This document shows positions 34,254-43,464 of a stretch of 64,000 bases of DNA, piece after piece. Position numbers and translations under genes: made by a program. Below the pieces are notes generated by a model, which saw only the letters and a program-made list of their open reading frames with translations, ran no database searches and was not told the origin of the DNA. Where the stretch lies: positions 2,484,501-2,548,500 of the forward strand of contig NZ_MDGR01000007.1 in NCBI RefSeq assembly GCF_002742335.1, in the 5' to 3' direction. Source of the DNA: Reichenbachiella sp. 5M10 (lineage in GTDB: Bacteria > Bacteroidota > Bacteroidia > Cytophagales > Cyclobacteriaceae). Each line of letters opens with the position of its first letter. Within the stretch, counting starts at the first letter, position 1.

Positions 34254-35334
34254 TCACTGCGCCTCTTAGGTAACTCACCATCGCTCGAAAACTAGCGACC
34301 TGAGCCAATGCGGACTCATCCATACTGTCCCCATAGTACGCATCCAAAAACCGCCCTGCAGGACTCCACACCGTTTGCATTGTACCTCTAAAACGTGAAC
34401 GCATGGTCTCATTGCTATTGGATCGCAACTCCTCCATCATCTGCATGTGAGCTATCGCTACGTCACGTTTGTTCCAAAAACATGACACCACATCAAAACC
34501 TTTGATCGCGAAATAAGCCGGAGAAGCAATCGCCTCATTGTAGTGCCAATCGCAAACGACAACATCTTGAGGGATATGATCGATGGCAGCAGCTGTCCCA
34601 TTCTCGCTAGCCTCCCACATCCCCATACCGGTCGTCCTACCGTCCAGTAGGCGGTCTCCCCATATCCAGAGTGTCTGATCTCTACTCGACAAGTGGTTTC
34701 GAATGCGACGGACTTCATCTGCAAACAACTTTGCTTTGTCCTGTCCACCACAACGGGGACAATGCGCATCTCCAATATAAAACACCTCGTCCATCCCCGC
34801 ATGAAATGCTCTTGCCTCAAACACCTCCATGATTTCATCGACCAATGCAAACACGACTTCATGGACTTTGGGGTGCAGCGAACAGTAGCTCTTGCAATAC
34901 AAACTATCCTCATTGGGCCAAACATACTCCTCAGGCATCACAACATGAGGAGTCTCATCAAATGCTGGAAATTCACGCAACAAAGCATGAGTAGTCCCCG
35001 CCCAAGACTGATGTCCCAATAAATTGATCTGCGGAATCAACTCGATCTGTTGCCGACGAGCCGCCTCGACTAGCTGCTTCACTTGCTGCTTAGACAGTGC
35101 ATTCTTATCTCTCAATTGCGGATAAGAGCGATAGCGGTAATTGAAATCCACACGCAAAATCAATGTATTGATTCCGTTGGGTCCTAGCTCCTCTTCCATG
35201 AACTTGACAAAATCATCTACCCGTGCTGCACTTGGCGCAGCGATAGCAAAAGCGTGGGTAGGGTTCCATGAAGTTGAACCTTGAGCCACTGCCGCACTCA
35301 CTCCTAGCATCAAAAAAAGAATACATTTTCTCAT
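34240..35334 (-). CDS. GH20-like beta-hexosaminidase family protein, secreted
   Basis: 364 residues from the ATG at 35334, giving a signal peptide (CILFLMLGVSAAVAQG). It is a TIM-barrel glycosidase of the GH20 type. The catalytic Asp-Glu pair is in FHAGMDEVF (near 180), and the PQINLLGHQSW and WIWGDRLLDG segments are typical of the family's distant branch. Four residues after the pair comes DAHCPRCGG, a cysteine pair that could bind zinc. It lacks the N-terminal beta domain of classical hexosaminidases. The 3' end overlaps batD by 14 bp on the opposite strand, so the two transcripts converge. Substrate unknown; an N-acetylhexosamine is expected from the family. Confidence 0.82.
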   Translation of the reverse strand: MRKCILFLMLGVSAAVAQGSTSWNPTHAFAIAAPSAARVDDFVKFMEEELGPNGINTLILRVDFNYRYRSYPQLRDKNALSKQQVKQLVEAARRQQIELIPQINLLGHQSWAGTTHALLREFPAFDETPHVVMPEEYVWPNEDSLYCKSYCSLHPKVHEVVFALVDEIMEVFEARAFHAGMDEVFYIGDAHCPRCGGQDKAKLFADEVRRIRNHLSSRDQTLWIWGDRLLDGRTTGMGMWEASENGTAAAIDHIPQDVVVCDWHYNEAIASPAYFAIKGFDVVSCFWNKRDVAIAHMQMMEELRSNSNETMRSRFRGTMQTVWSPAGRFLDAYYGDSMDESALAQVASFRAMVSYLRGAVITAD

Positions 35335-35510
35335 GGCATAAATGTAGAGCAAATAATTTCCTCTTGGTAAACTAATCGCCAAACGCCCCCGTCCAATCGC
35401 TCAATGCAGAACAAGATACCTCACGTCTAAAAAACCAGCCTGTCTCTTCCCAATCACACTTTTAAGAATTATCTCTAAATGTAAATTCCTTCATTTCACC
35501 AGAAAAAAAG

Positions 35511-35535
35511 TGAAGCTCACCGATTTCAGCTTTAG
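35511..35535 (+). promoter_or_regulatory. Conserved 25-bp upstream element, copy 1
   Basis: The 25 bases from TGAAGCTC to CTTTAG are identical to 36184-36208, at 64-65 bp before the ATG of each duplicated gene. AAGCT and AGCTT form a small inverted repeat inside. It could be an operator or promoter part kept by selection, or simply duplicated with the gene. Confidence 0.55.
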
Positions 35536-35599
35536 CAACATGAGTTCCTCGCCTATCATTGCATCGTAATCAATTTCAAAACACGATAAAATTACGACT

Positions 35600-35941
35600 A
35601 TGAAACAAACAGTAAAAACAATCGCCCTGACGCTATTCGTAGCAATGTCATCCCTCGCATATGCAGGAGAGAAGTCTGAAAAAGCACTTAGCCCAGAGCT
35701 AAAAGTACAGATTCAAGCCATGGCTGATTCTAGAGTAGCTGTTAAATTCAGCAAGCTCGAAGGAGAAGTCGTCAAAGTGAAAATTTACGATGCATACGGT
35801 TCATTGATCTACTCGGACAAAGATGTAGCCAATACCAAATATGCCAAAAGCTTTAACTTATCAGCTTACCCAGCAGGTAAGTACTCTTACTCTGTATCCA
35901 ACGGTGTATACAGCGTCACTAAGACTGTAGAATTGAAGTAA
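35600..35941 (+). CDS. Small exported protein, tandem copy 1
   Basis: 113 residues with a signal peptide (TIALTLFVAMSSLAYAG). The mature 90 residues form a beta-sandwich-like repeat: VKVKIYDAYGSLIYSDKDV, then AYPAGKYSYSVSNGVYSVTKTVELK. This resembles the C-terminal sorting (DUF3244/Por type) domains of the type IX secretion system in Bacteroidota, but here it is the whole protein. It has its own terminator. A second copy lies 674 bp downstream with a similar upstream region. Function unknown. Confidence 0.85.
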   Translation: MKQTVKTIALTLFVAMSSLAYAGEKSEKALSPELKVQIQAMADSRVAVKFSKLEGEVVKVKIYDAYGSLIYSDKDVANTKYAKSFNLSAYPAGKYSYSVSNGVYSVTKTVELK

Positions 35942-35963
35942 TTCTAATTTAGAAATCAACGCA

Positions 35964-35995
35964 AAGCCTGATGCCTTCCGCATCAGGCTTTTTTG
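35964..35995 (+). terminator. Terminator after exported protein copy 1
   Basis: AAGCCTGATG and CATCAGGCTT form a 10-bp perfect stem followed by a T run. Confidence 0.92.
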
Positions 35996-36183
35996 TATCC
36001 AGACTTTTCGCAAACCAACACTGGGTCATCAACGGACTCGTTTACCCTTACCAAAATCATGATTAAGATCATCTAATAGGATCTAAACCCCAATTTGTCA
36101 ACAAACCCCTTATATACGAAGGAAGGGAATATAGGGAGCAAAACAGGTGATATAAAAAATCTGTCACTTCACCTAGAAAAATA

Positions 36184-36208
36184 TGAAGCTCACCGATTTC
36201 AGCTTTAG
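36184..36208 (+). promoter_or_regulatory. Conserved 25-bp upstream element, copy 2
   Basis: Identical to 35511-35535 and in the same position relative to the ATG at 36274. The bases between it and the ATG have diverged by indels, while this block has not. Confidence 0.55.
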
Positions 36209-36273
36209 TACCTCCCCATACTCCCCTATCATTGCATTGTAATCAAATTCAAAAACACGAAAACATTACACAC

Positions 36274-36615
36274 ATGAAAACGACACTTAAAACAATCGCC
36301 CTGTCCCTATTCGTTGCATTGTCTAGCTCAGCATTCGCTGCAAAGACTGCAGACAAAGTTGTAAGCCCTGAGCTCAACGTTCAGATTTCAGCTATGGCAG
36401 AGTCTAAAGTGGCTGTGACATTTGACAAACTCGAAGGAGAATTGGTCAAAGTAAAAATATACGATGCATACGGAACATTGATCTACTCGGACAAAGATGT
36501 AGATAGCGCAAAATATGCGAAGGCATTTGATTTGTCTCACTATCCAGCAGGCAAATACTCCTACACAGTATCCAACGACGTATACAGCGTCACCAAGACT
36601 GTAGAGATAAAATAA
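36274..36615 (+). CDS. Small exported protein, tandem copy 2
   Basis: 113 residues from the ATG at 36274 (a longer frame from 36232 adds a non-signal extension). It is a paralogue of the gene at 35600-35941, the same length and about three quarters identical: signal peptide, then VKVKIYDAYGTLIYSDKDV and HYPAGKYSYTVSNDVYSVTKTVEIK. Divergence is mostly in the linker after the signal. The pair arose by local duplication that included the upstream element. Expression may be high, given the strong terminators and short, simple genes (inference). Confidence 0.85.
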   Translation: MKTTLKTIALSLFVALSSSAFAAKTADKVVSPELNVQISAMAESKVAVTFDKLEGELVKVKIYDAYGTLIYSDKDVDSAKYAKAFDLSHYPAGKYSYTVSNDVYSVTKTVEIK

Positions 36616-36641
36616 GGAATTACCAAAGGTATAACTTTTAT

Positions 36642-36668
36642 AAGCCTGGCGTTTCGTCAGGCTTTTTT
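36642..36668 (+). terminator. Terminator after exported protein copy 2
   Basis: AAGCCTGGCG and CGTCAGGCTT pair with one mismatch, followed by a run of seven T residues. Confidence 0.88.
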
Positions 36669-36745
36669 TATGCCCAATCTTCAAGGATTTCAAAATGAAA
36701 CGCAAAACACACGAAAAGATTAGGTAGGTTTTTCATATTTGCAGA

Positions 36746-38653
36746 ATGATTTCAATCAATAACTTATCATATTATTTGGGCAGTCGTGCCTTATTTCACG
36801 AAGCATCACTTCACATCAAGCCCAAGGACAAAATTGGGTTGATTGGACTCAACGGTACAGGAAAGTCCACCTTATTGAAACTCATCACCAATCAGCTCAA
36901 GAAAGACGGTGGTGACATCAGTAAATCCAAGGACTGCACCATTGGTTTCCTGAACCAAGACATGCTTTCTTTCCAGTCGGAAGATTCCATCCTCTCAGTG
37001 GTGATGGAGGCATTTCAGGATGTGATCGACATCCAACATGACATAGACAAGACAATACACCAAATGGAAACCAACTACGAGGACAAACTCGTAGAGCGAC
37101 TGGCCCGATTGCAAGAAGAATATGAGGCCAAAGGAGGGTACACCTTGCAAAGCCAAGCAGAAGAAGTACTCGAAGGAATAGGTTTCAAAACCGAAGATCT
37201 CCAGCGACCCCTCAAAGAATTTTCTGGAGGATGGAGAATGCGTGTGATTCTAGCCAAACTCCTGCTAGAATCTCCTTCGCTCCTCATGCTTGATGAGCCA
37301 ACCAACCACCTTGATCTACCCTCTATCCAATGGATAGAAAACTACCTGAAAAGTTACGAAGGAGCCGTCATCGTCGTCTCTCACGACCGGGAGTTCCTCA
37401 ACAACACCATCAACACCATCGTAGAAGTCAGCCAGCAAAAGCTGACCGCTTACCCTGGCAATTACACCAATTACCTCGAGGAAAAAGAAATGCGCAATGA
37501 ATTACAAAAAAATGCATTTCTCAACCAACAGCAGGCCATCAAACAAACAGAACGCTTTGTCGAACGCTTCCGTTCCAAAGCAAGCAAGGCTCGTCAAGTA
37601 CAGTCACGTGTCAAAGCCCTGGAGCGCATGGACAAAGTCGAAGATATCATAGAAGACAATGTCGCCATCAATTTTGCCTTCAATTTCGGCAAGCAATCCG
37701 GTAGGCATGTCGTCACCATCAACAAGGTGTCTAAATCCTATCCAGGCATTGACATTCTCAAAAACGCCAGTGCCAACATCGAGCGAGGTGACAAAATCGC
37801 ACTGATAGGTGCCAATGGCAAAGGAAAATCCACACTGCTACGCATCATCGATGGTGATGATCCTGTCGAAGGAGAAGCCAAGATGGGATTCAACGTCAAC
37901 CCTGCCTTCTTTGCACAGCATCAACTCGAATCTCTCAACATTGAAAACGAAATCCTCGAGGAACTCAAGCAATTTGGATCAGGCAAGACCGAACAAGAAC
38001 TCCGAGGAGTCTTGGGTTGTTTCTTGTTTTCGGACGAAGATGTATTCAAAAAGATAAAAGTACTCTCAGGAGGAGAGAAGTCTCGAGTAGCACTAGCCAA
38101 AACATTGATTTCGGAAGCCAATTTCCTCCTACTCGATGAGCCTACCAATCACCTTGATATCCAATCAGTCAACATCCTGATACAGGCCCTCCAGCAATAC
38201 GAAGGATCCTTCATCCTAGTCTCTCACGACCGCTACTTCGTCAGTCAGGTCGCCAACAAAATTTGGTGGCTCGAAGACCAACAGATCAAGGAGTATCCAG
38301 GCACCTACGACGAATACATGTGGTGGTCTAGCAAAAATCAAAAACAACAGTCCCACAAACCCACTCCTAAGAAAGTAGAGACTCCCAAAGAAAAAAAGAA
38401 AAAGACAAAGAGCGTCGATCAAAATCAGTTGTCCAAGCTCAAGAAAGAGCTCCAAACTGTCGAATCAAACATCGAAAAACTGGAAGAAAAAAAGATTGAA
38501 CTGGAAGCAGACCTTGCTAACCCAGAACACTTCAATGATCTCGACAAGCTCAGCAAGCTCGATCAATCTTACAAAAAGCTACAAGAAGACCTTGAAAGCA
38601 AAAACAATAGATGGGAAGAATTGGTCATGGAGGTAGAAGAACTAGAAAACTAG
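36746..38653 (+). CDS. ABC-F family ATPase (translation factor type)
   Basis: 635 residues, no membrane segment. There are two ABC domains: Walker A GLNGTGKST near 34 with signature FSGGWRMR, and Walker A GANGKGKST near 355 with LSGGEKSRVALAKTL. Both Walker B motifs are followed by the LLLDEPTNHLD sequence typical of ABC-F proteins. A charged linker joins the domains, and the C-terminus (about 540-635) is a Lys/Glu-rich coiled coil as in Uup/YheS. These proteins act on ribosomes or, for Uup-type members, on branched DNA. It is not part of an export system. Confidence 0.93.
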   Translation: MISINNLSYYLGSRALFHEASLHIKPKDKIGLIGLNGTGKSTLLKLITNQLKKDGGDISKSKDCTIGFLNQDMLSFQSEDSILSVVMEAFQDVIDIQHDIDKTIHQMETNYEDKLVERLARLQEEYEAKGGYTLQSQAEEVLEGIGFKTEDLQRPLKEFSGGWRMRVILAKLLLESPSLLMLDEPTNHLDLPSIQWIENYLKSYEGAVIVVSHDREFLNNTINTIVEVSQQKLTAYPGNYTNYLEEKEMRNELQKNAFLNQQQAIKQTERFVERFRSKASKARQVQSRVKALERMDKVEDIIEDNVAINFAFNFGKQSGRHVVTINKVSKSYPGIDILKNASANIERGDKIALIGANGKGKSTLLRIIDGDDPVEGEAKMGFNVNPAFFAQHQLESLNIENEILEELKQFGSGKTEQELRGVLGCFLFSDEDVFKKIKVLSGGEKSRVALAKTLISEANFLLLDEPTNHLDIQSVNILIQALQQYEGSFILVSHDRYFVSQVANKIWWLEDQQIKEYPGTYDEYMWWSSKNQKQQSHKPTPKKVETPKEKKKKTKSVDQNQLSKLKKELQTVESNIEKLEEKKIELEADLANPEHFNDLDKLSKLDQSYKKLQEDLESKNNRWEELVMEVEELEN

Positions 38654-38663
38654 TTCTTCTACC

Positions 38664-39890
38664 TTATGAATCTTTGCAATAACTCAGCGCTACTTCACGT
38701 ACAGGCTCTTCTTTGTGATTGTCTTCTCTGAGGCTGTACCCCTGAATCACACGATCATAGTGCTGCCACAGTTCGGCGTGCAGGTTATCAATGGTCTTGA
38801 CGTTCGCATAGTCGTAGGCATTTTTAGCCATACGTGTACGCAAGTCATCGTCGTTGAGTATAGTCAATATTTTTTTGTAGAAACTCGTCAATTTGCCTGG
38901 CTCACACAAAAAACCAGTCACTCCGTCTTTGACAATATCAGATGGACCACAGGCATCCGCTGCGACCACAGGCGTACCTGATGCCATCGCCTCGAGTACT
39001 ACATTGCCAAAAGTTTCGGATGCCGAAGGGAAGAAAAACAAATCACACGAAGCATATATCTGAGAAAGTTCCTTTCCAGTTTTCTTCCCTGTAAACAGCG
39101 CGTCAGGCATTTTCTCTTCCAACCACTTGCGCTCTGGTCCCTCTCCAGTGATGACCATCGTGATCTTCTTATTCTTTCTTTTGAAAAGCTGATACATCTC
39201 GGCCAATACCGATACGTTCTTTTCTTTGATCAATCGACTGACAAAAAGGACTGTCTTGTGATCATTAGGGATTTTGCCTTCAAATAAATTTTCGTTTTTA
39301 AACTTAGGATGGAAACGACTGGCATTGATGGCTCTACCCCAAATCGTCATCTTATCATTATCGATCCCCAATTTGAGCAAATCTTTGCGCACAGGGCCTG
39401 TCGGCACCAAAGTCAAATCTGCGTTCTTGTAGAACCAAGCCAACACTTTATTGATCACTCGACCGATGGTATTCACTCCTACGAAAGTCATGTAATACTT
39501 GAGATAAGTAGGATAGTGTGTATGATAAATCGTCATCACTGGTATGTGTTTGCCTTTGGCATACTTGATTGCATACCTGCCGAGCAAAGAAGGAGAAGTA
39601 AAGTGAACCACATCTGGAGCAAATGCATCCAATGACTCTTTCAATCCTTCCATTTTACCCGGCAACCCCATTCTATAGCCTACTTGAAAGGGAATCTTGA
39701 AGTAAGGACAAAGCAATATTGGGAAATCGATGGCACTCATATCCTTGGGAGGATGAGGCGTCACAATCATGAGATCAAAACGATCTTTAGGGAAACTTGC
39801 AATGATCTTGTTGAGGGTAATACTCACACCGTCAAAATCTTCTTCCAACACGTCTGCAAAGAGTACTACTTTCTTCTTTCTATTCTGCAT
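38664..39890 (-). CDS. GT4-type glycosyltransferase
   Basis: 408 residues with the GT-B fold. The N-terminal domain starts VVLFADVLEEDFDGVS, and the C-terminal domain has the glycosyltransferase-1 donor site: LFVSRLIKEKNVSVLAEM near 223, then PSASETFGNVVLEAMASGTPVVAADACGPSDIV (EX7E motif, near 305). It probably transfers a sugar to a lipid or growing glycan at the cytoplasmic face. It is downstream of the 39945 gene on the same strand (54-bp gap), likely in one operon. Donor and acceptor are unknown. Confidence 0.92.
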   Translation of the reverse strand: MQNRKKKVVLFADVLEEDFDGVSITLNKIIASFPKDRFDLMIVTPHPPKDMSAIDFPILLCPYFKIPFQVGYRMGLPGKMEGLKESLDAFAPDVVHFTSPSLLGRYAIKYAKGKHIPVMTIYHTHYPTYLKYYMTFVGVNTIGRVINKVLAWFYKNADLTLVPTGPVRKDLLKLGIDNDKMTIWGRAINASRFHPKFKNENLFEGKIPNDHKTVLFVSRLIKEKNVSVLAEMYQLFKRKNKKITMVITGEGPERKWLEEKMPDALFTGKKTGKELSQIYASCDLFFFPSASETFGNVVLEAMASGTPVVAADACGPSDIVKDGVTGFLCEPGKLTSFYKKILTILNDDDLRTRMAKNAYDYANVKTIDNLHAELWQHYDRVIQGYSLREDNHKEEPVREVALSYCKDS

Positions 39891-39944
39891 CTGACCTTAT
39901 ACGATAGTTCAATTCAAAAGGGTGTACAAACACCGAACCAGTTT

Positions 39945-40934
39945 TTATTCACCCTGAGAGTGGAGTACAGTTTGTACCAACTCTACTACTACGTCACTCA
40001 AAGCCGGAACTACCCCTAATACGTCTGTACCTTTTTTTTTCTTTTTTAACCCTTTCGCATAAGCTTCTATTTTGGAAGTGTCCAGTTGTCCAGCGACCAC
40101 CCCTACCCCTAAATCTTCATACTCTACATAACTGACGTTGGCTGCTTGCTCAAAATCTCCCGCTATATACTGTATCAGTAGTGGCTTTTGCATCGCAATG
40201 GCTTCAAATATTAGATTAGAACCGGCAGACCCCACCACTCCCGAAGCATGTTTGAGTTTCTCCCTAAACTTCTCTGCATCAGAGGGCTGATTATCTACTC
40301 CCTCTAGCGAGATTGGCTTACCAAAATTGATAACGACTACTCCAAGACGCAACAAGGCAGAGATGATTTCGGTACCATTGCCATCTCGAAAATACGACAC
40401 CACATAGCCATCACGAGACAGTTGGTCAGCAGCCACATCTATATCGGGACGAGCGACCCTTGTATCTTCAGACAGCGGCCGAATGGGCGTAAAATGTACT
40501 GCTACTTTGAAATCCGCCAACCCCGTGGCTACCTTGACTTTGAAACGTTCTTTCCTCAACCCCTCTTTGGGTAGTGCAATCGGATGGTCACAATACGGAA
40601 AAATCAACGCGTGACCTATCGATATCACTTTCACCCCGAGTAGCTTGGCTGCATACGTACAGGGAGCATCTCCATCTGAGATCACCACGTCTGGCTCGTA
40701 CGTGCGTAAGCGCTTGACATCTTGGGCAATTCGACGTACAAACAACAACGGAGAACTCCCTGGTAGGATCGAACGAATGGGCTTGACTGCTGGGCGATCA
40801 CATAAAACTTCATAAGCCATATCTCCGGCAAACACTTGGCATTTCCATCCATGACCGAGCAAGGCTGGCAACAAAGTCAGCGCCCGAGACGAATGTCCTC
40901 TCCCTCTCCCATGAATAAAATATGCGATCCTCAT
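39945..40934 (-). CDS. GT-B glycosyltransferase, MurG/UGT-like
   Basis: 329 residues. It begins MRIAYFIHGRGRGHSSRALTLLPALL, the glycine-rich acceptor-side loop of the MurG/UGT type, and has a C-terminal donor-binding segment (GVVGSAGSNLIFEAIAMQKPLLI near 235). The length is short for a full UGT. It is the first gene of the minus-strand pair and is divergent, with only 80 bp to the plus-strand glycosyltransferase gene, so the two sides may share regulation. A run of lysines lies near the C-terminus. Confidence 0.85.
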   Translation of the reverse strand: MRIAYFIHGRGRGHSSRALTLLPALLGHGWKCQVFAGDMAYEVLCDRPAVKPIRSILPGSSPLLFVRRIAQDVKRLRTYEPDVVISDGDAPCTYAAKLLGVKVISIGHALIFPYCDHPIALPKEGLRKERFKVKVATGLADFKVAVHFTPIRPLSEDTRVARPDIDVAADQLSRDGYVVSYFRDGNGTEIISALLRLGVVVINFGKPISLEGVDNQPSDAEKFREKLKHASGVVGSAGSNLIFEAIAMQKPLLIQYIAGDFEQAANVSYVEYEDLGVGVVAGQLDTSKIEAYAKGLKKKKKGTDVLGVVPALSDVVVELVQTVLHSQGE

Positions 40935-41014
40935 ACGCTCTACTTTGACGATTTCAATTAGTTTTGCTGCTCAAAGTTAGGCTTCTCCCAAGTCTCAAGC
41001 ATTAAAAGAATTAT

Positions 41015-41836
41015 ATGTTTTTTTTCAAAAAGAAAAAAGCCCTAGACAAATCTCCGCTTCTCAAGGACCCAGAGATCAAAAGAAAAGTTTCGTTCTGCAT
41101 CAGTCACAAAAACAGGTTCGAACAACTCAGTAAAACCCTAGAAGTCAACCTCAAAGACAACTTGGATTTAAGAGATCAGATTGAGTTCATCTTGACAGAT
41201 TTCAACGATGACGAAACGATCAAAAACTGGATTTTTGACAACTTCAAGAGCTATCTTGAGGACGGTTACCTCAAATATTTTCACAGCCCAGACATGCCTA
41301 AGTTCCACATGTCTGCCGCCAAAAATGCCTGCCACAACATGGGACAAGGAGCCATCCTTGTCAGTCTAGACTGTGACAATTATACGGGAAAAAACGGAGG
41401 ACAATTCGTGCTTGACAACTTTGAATCCCACGCTCAAAACATCGTGCTTTGGCAGTTTTCGAAAATCAAACGAGACGGTTCGCATGGCCGTATCTCTGTC
41501 ACACGTGATGTCTACCACCAGCTCGGGGGCTACAACGAGAGCTTCCATGAAATGGGATACCAAGACGATGACTTCATGAAGAGAGCCATGGCACTAGGGG
41601 CCAAACAAGTCAAACGAAAAGACCCAGACTACAACAAGACCATCCCGAACGACAAGTACGAGCCCGTCAACATGTCGTATGAGAAAATGCGAGATGCCAA
41701 CAAGGCCGTATCGAATAAAAACATCAAGGCGAAACAATTGCACGCCAATCAAGGCAAATACCTTGTCAACAATTTTTACCAACTGAACACTCAGGGTGAA
41801 TTAGTCAAAACCGATAAACCAAAGGTCAATCCATGA
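41015..41836 (+). CDS. GT-A (family 2-like) glycosyltransferase
   Basis: 273 residues. A nucleotide-sugar binding start (VSFCISHKNRFEQLSKTLEVNL near 27) is followed by ILVSLDCDNYTGKNGG near 110, where DCD is a DxD-type metal site, and a galactosyltransferase-like end, GGYNESFHEMGYQDDDFMKRA near 170. It is first in a plus-strand operon and overlaps the ABC transporter gene by 4 bp. The linked exporter suggests it decorates the exported compound (inference). Confidence 0.85.
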   Translation: MFFFKKKKALDKSPLLKDPEIKRKVSFCISHKNRFEQLSKTLEVNLKDNLDLRDQIEFILTDFNDDETIKNWIFDNFKSYLEDGYLKYFHSPDMPKFHMSAAKNACHNMGQGAILVSLDCDNYTGKNGGQFVLDNFESHAQNIVLWQFSKIKRDGSHGRISVTRDVYHQLGGYNESFHEMGYQDDDFMKRAMALGAKQVKRKDPDYNKTIPNDKYEPVNMSYEKMRDANKAVSNKNIKAKQLHANQGKYLVNNFYQLNTQGELVKTDKPKVNP

Positions 41837-43458
41837 AGTTTCTAGCTCTCCTGAAAAGAACCTCTCCCTCCATCTTCTTTTTTGCGCTCATCGTCAGCGT
41901 CATTTCTGGAGTATGCTCTACCTATGTGATCCAACTGGTTCATCAATTTGCCGGACAGGGCATAGAATCCGACCCTCTTTTCTCCTACAAATTCATGGGG
42001 GCCGTCATTTTATTTGGTATCACAGGGGTACTGTCCTCTTACTTCATCTCTGTGCTCACGCAATCGATGATTTTCAAATTGAGAACAGAGTTGTCCAGCA
42101 AAATACTCAATGCGTCTTTTCAAAAGACAGAGAAAAATTTGGATAAAATCCTACCCGTACTGACCGCTGACATCAACTTTGTCTCTGCGAGCATGAACCG
42201 ACTACCTCCTGTCGTCACAGGGCTGGCTACCGCCATCGGATGTATTGTTTACATGTTCATCCTCTCGTGGAAAATGACCCTTGGCAGCATGGCACTCTTT
42301 GGTATCTCGTTCATTGTCAACTACCTAGCCTTACCCTATCTCAAAAAATACAGTGAGGCAGCCAGAGACGTGTGGGACAAGATCCACAAGAACTTCGAAG
42401 GAGTCGTCTACGGGATGAAAGAGCTCAAACTCAACAAACAACACAGAGTCAATTTCATCCAAACCAATATCGGCCCCAACTGCGAAGAAGAAAACAAATA
42501 CCGTGTCAAAGAGGAAGTCCTCTACGCAGTATCTTCTCGCATCGTAGAGATGATCCTCCTCATGGGTATCGGTATCTTCATCATCAACATGGCAAGTATC
42601 CCATGGATGGACAAAGACGAATTTGGTGATTTTTTGCTCGTCCTTCTCTTTACCGTGGCTCCTTTGGCTACAGTCAGTGGTTTCTTGAAACACATCAAAA
42701 GGACACAAGTTTCCTTGAAAAAAATCGATGATATCGGAGTGAGCCTCGTCGAAGAACCTGATTTTGAAACCAAAGAACTGGACTATTCCAAATGGAACCC
42801 AGCGACAGATCCTTTGTTTTCCTTCCAAAACGTATTCTTCTCTTATGACTCCCAGTCTGAAGATGAAAAATTTTCTATCGGGCCTATCAATCTGGACGTC
42901 AAAAAACAAGAAATCATCTACGTCATTGGTGGCAATGGCTCTGGTAAAACGACCTTCATCAAAATGCTGACAGGACTATATGTACCTACTCAAGGTGACA
43001 TTAAACTCAAAGGGCAAGACATCACGGAAGAACAACTCGACAACTACCGCAAACACTTTGCGGGGGTATTCACAGACTACTACCTATTCGATGACTTGAT
43101 GCACATCGATCCGAGTATCGTGGACAGAGAAGCCAACAACCTGCTCAAAGAATTGGAAATAGACCACAAAGTCAAAATCACAGATGGACACATCTCTACG
43201 ACGCAACTATCCTACGGTCAGCGCAAGCGTCTAGCGATGATGGTTGCCATCCTCGAAGACAAAGACGTCTACATTTTTGACGAATGGGCTGCCAACCAAG
43301 ACCCTTATTTCAAGGAGATCTTCTACGTACGCATATTGCCACAGCTCAAAGCCAAAGGCAAAACTATCATAGCGATATCGCACGATGAGAAGTACTTTGA
43401 GCACGCAGATCGTGTCGTCAAAATGATGGATGGTCAACTGATCGAAGTAAAACACTAA
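41833..43458 (+). CDS. Cyclic-peptide-type ABC exporter (membrane and ATPase domains fused)
   Basis: 541 residues. An N-terminal half of about six membrane spans (first near 15-38 and 53-75) is followed by an ABC ATPase domain with Walker A GGNGSGKT near 366, signature LSYGQRKR near 458 and Walker B YIFDEWAANQDPYFKEIFY. The DEWAANQDP ending is characteristic of the SyrD/PvdE/YojI branch that exports peptides such as siderophore precursors or microcins. Here it sits among glycosyltransferases, so the cargo may be a glycosylated compound rather than a peptide (inference). It overlaps the upstream gene by 4 bp. Confidence 0.9.
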   Translation: MKFLALLKRTSPSIFFFALIVSVISGVCSTYVIQLVHQFAGQGIESDPLFSYKFMGAVILFGITGVLSSYFISVLTQSMIFKLRTELSSKILNASFQKTEKNLDKILPVLTADINFVSASMNRLPPVVTGLATAIGCIVYMFILSWKMTLGSMALFGISFIVNYLALPYLKKYSEAARDVWDKIHKNFEGVVYGMKELKLNKQHRVNFIQTNIGPNCEEENKYRVKEEVLYAVSSRIVEMILLMGIGIFIINMASIPWMDKDEFGDFLLVLLFTVAPLATVSGFLKHIKRTQVSLKKIDDIGVSLVEEPDFETKELDYSKWNPATDPLFSFQNVFFSYDSQSEDEKFSIGPINLDVKKQEIIYVIGGNGSGKTTFIKMLTGLYVPTQGDIKLKGQDITEEQLDNYRKHFAGVFTDYYLFDDLMHIDPSIVDREANNLLKELEIDHKVKITDGHISTTQLSYGQRKRLAMMVAILEDKDVYIFDEWAANQDPYFKEIFYVRILPQLKAKGKTIIAISHDEKYFEHADRVVKMMDGQLIEVKH

Positions 43459-43464
43459 AACGCT

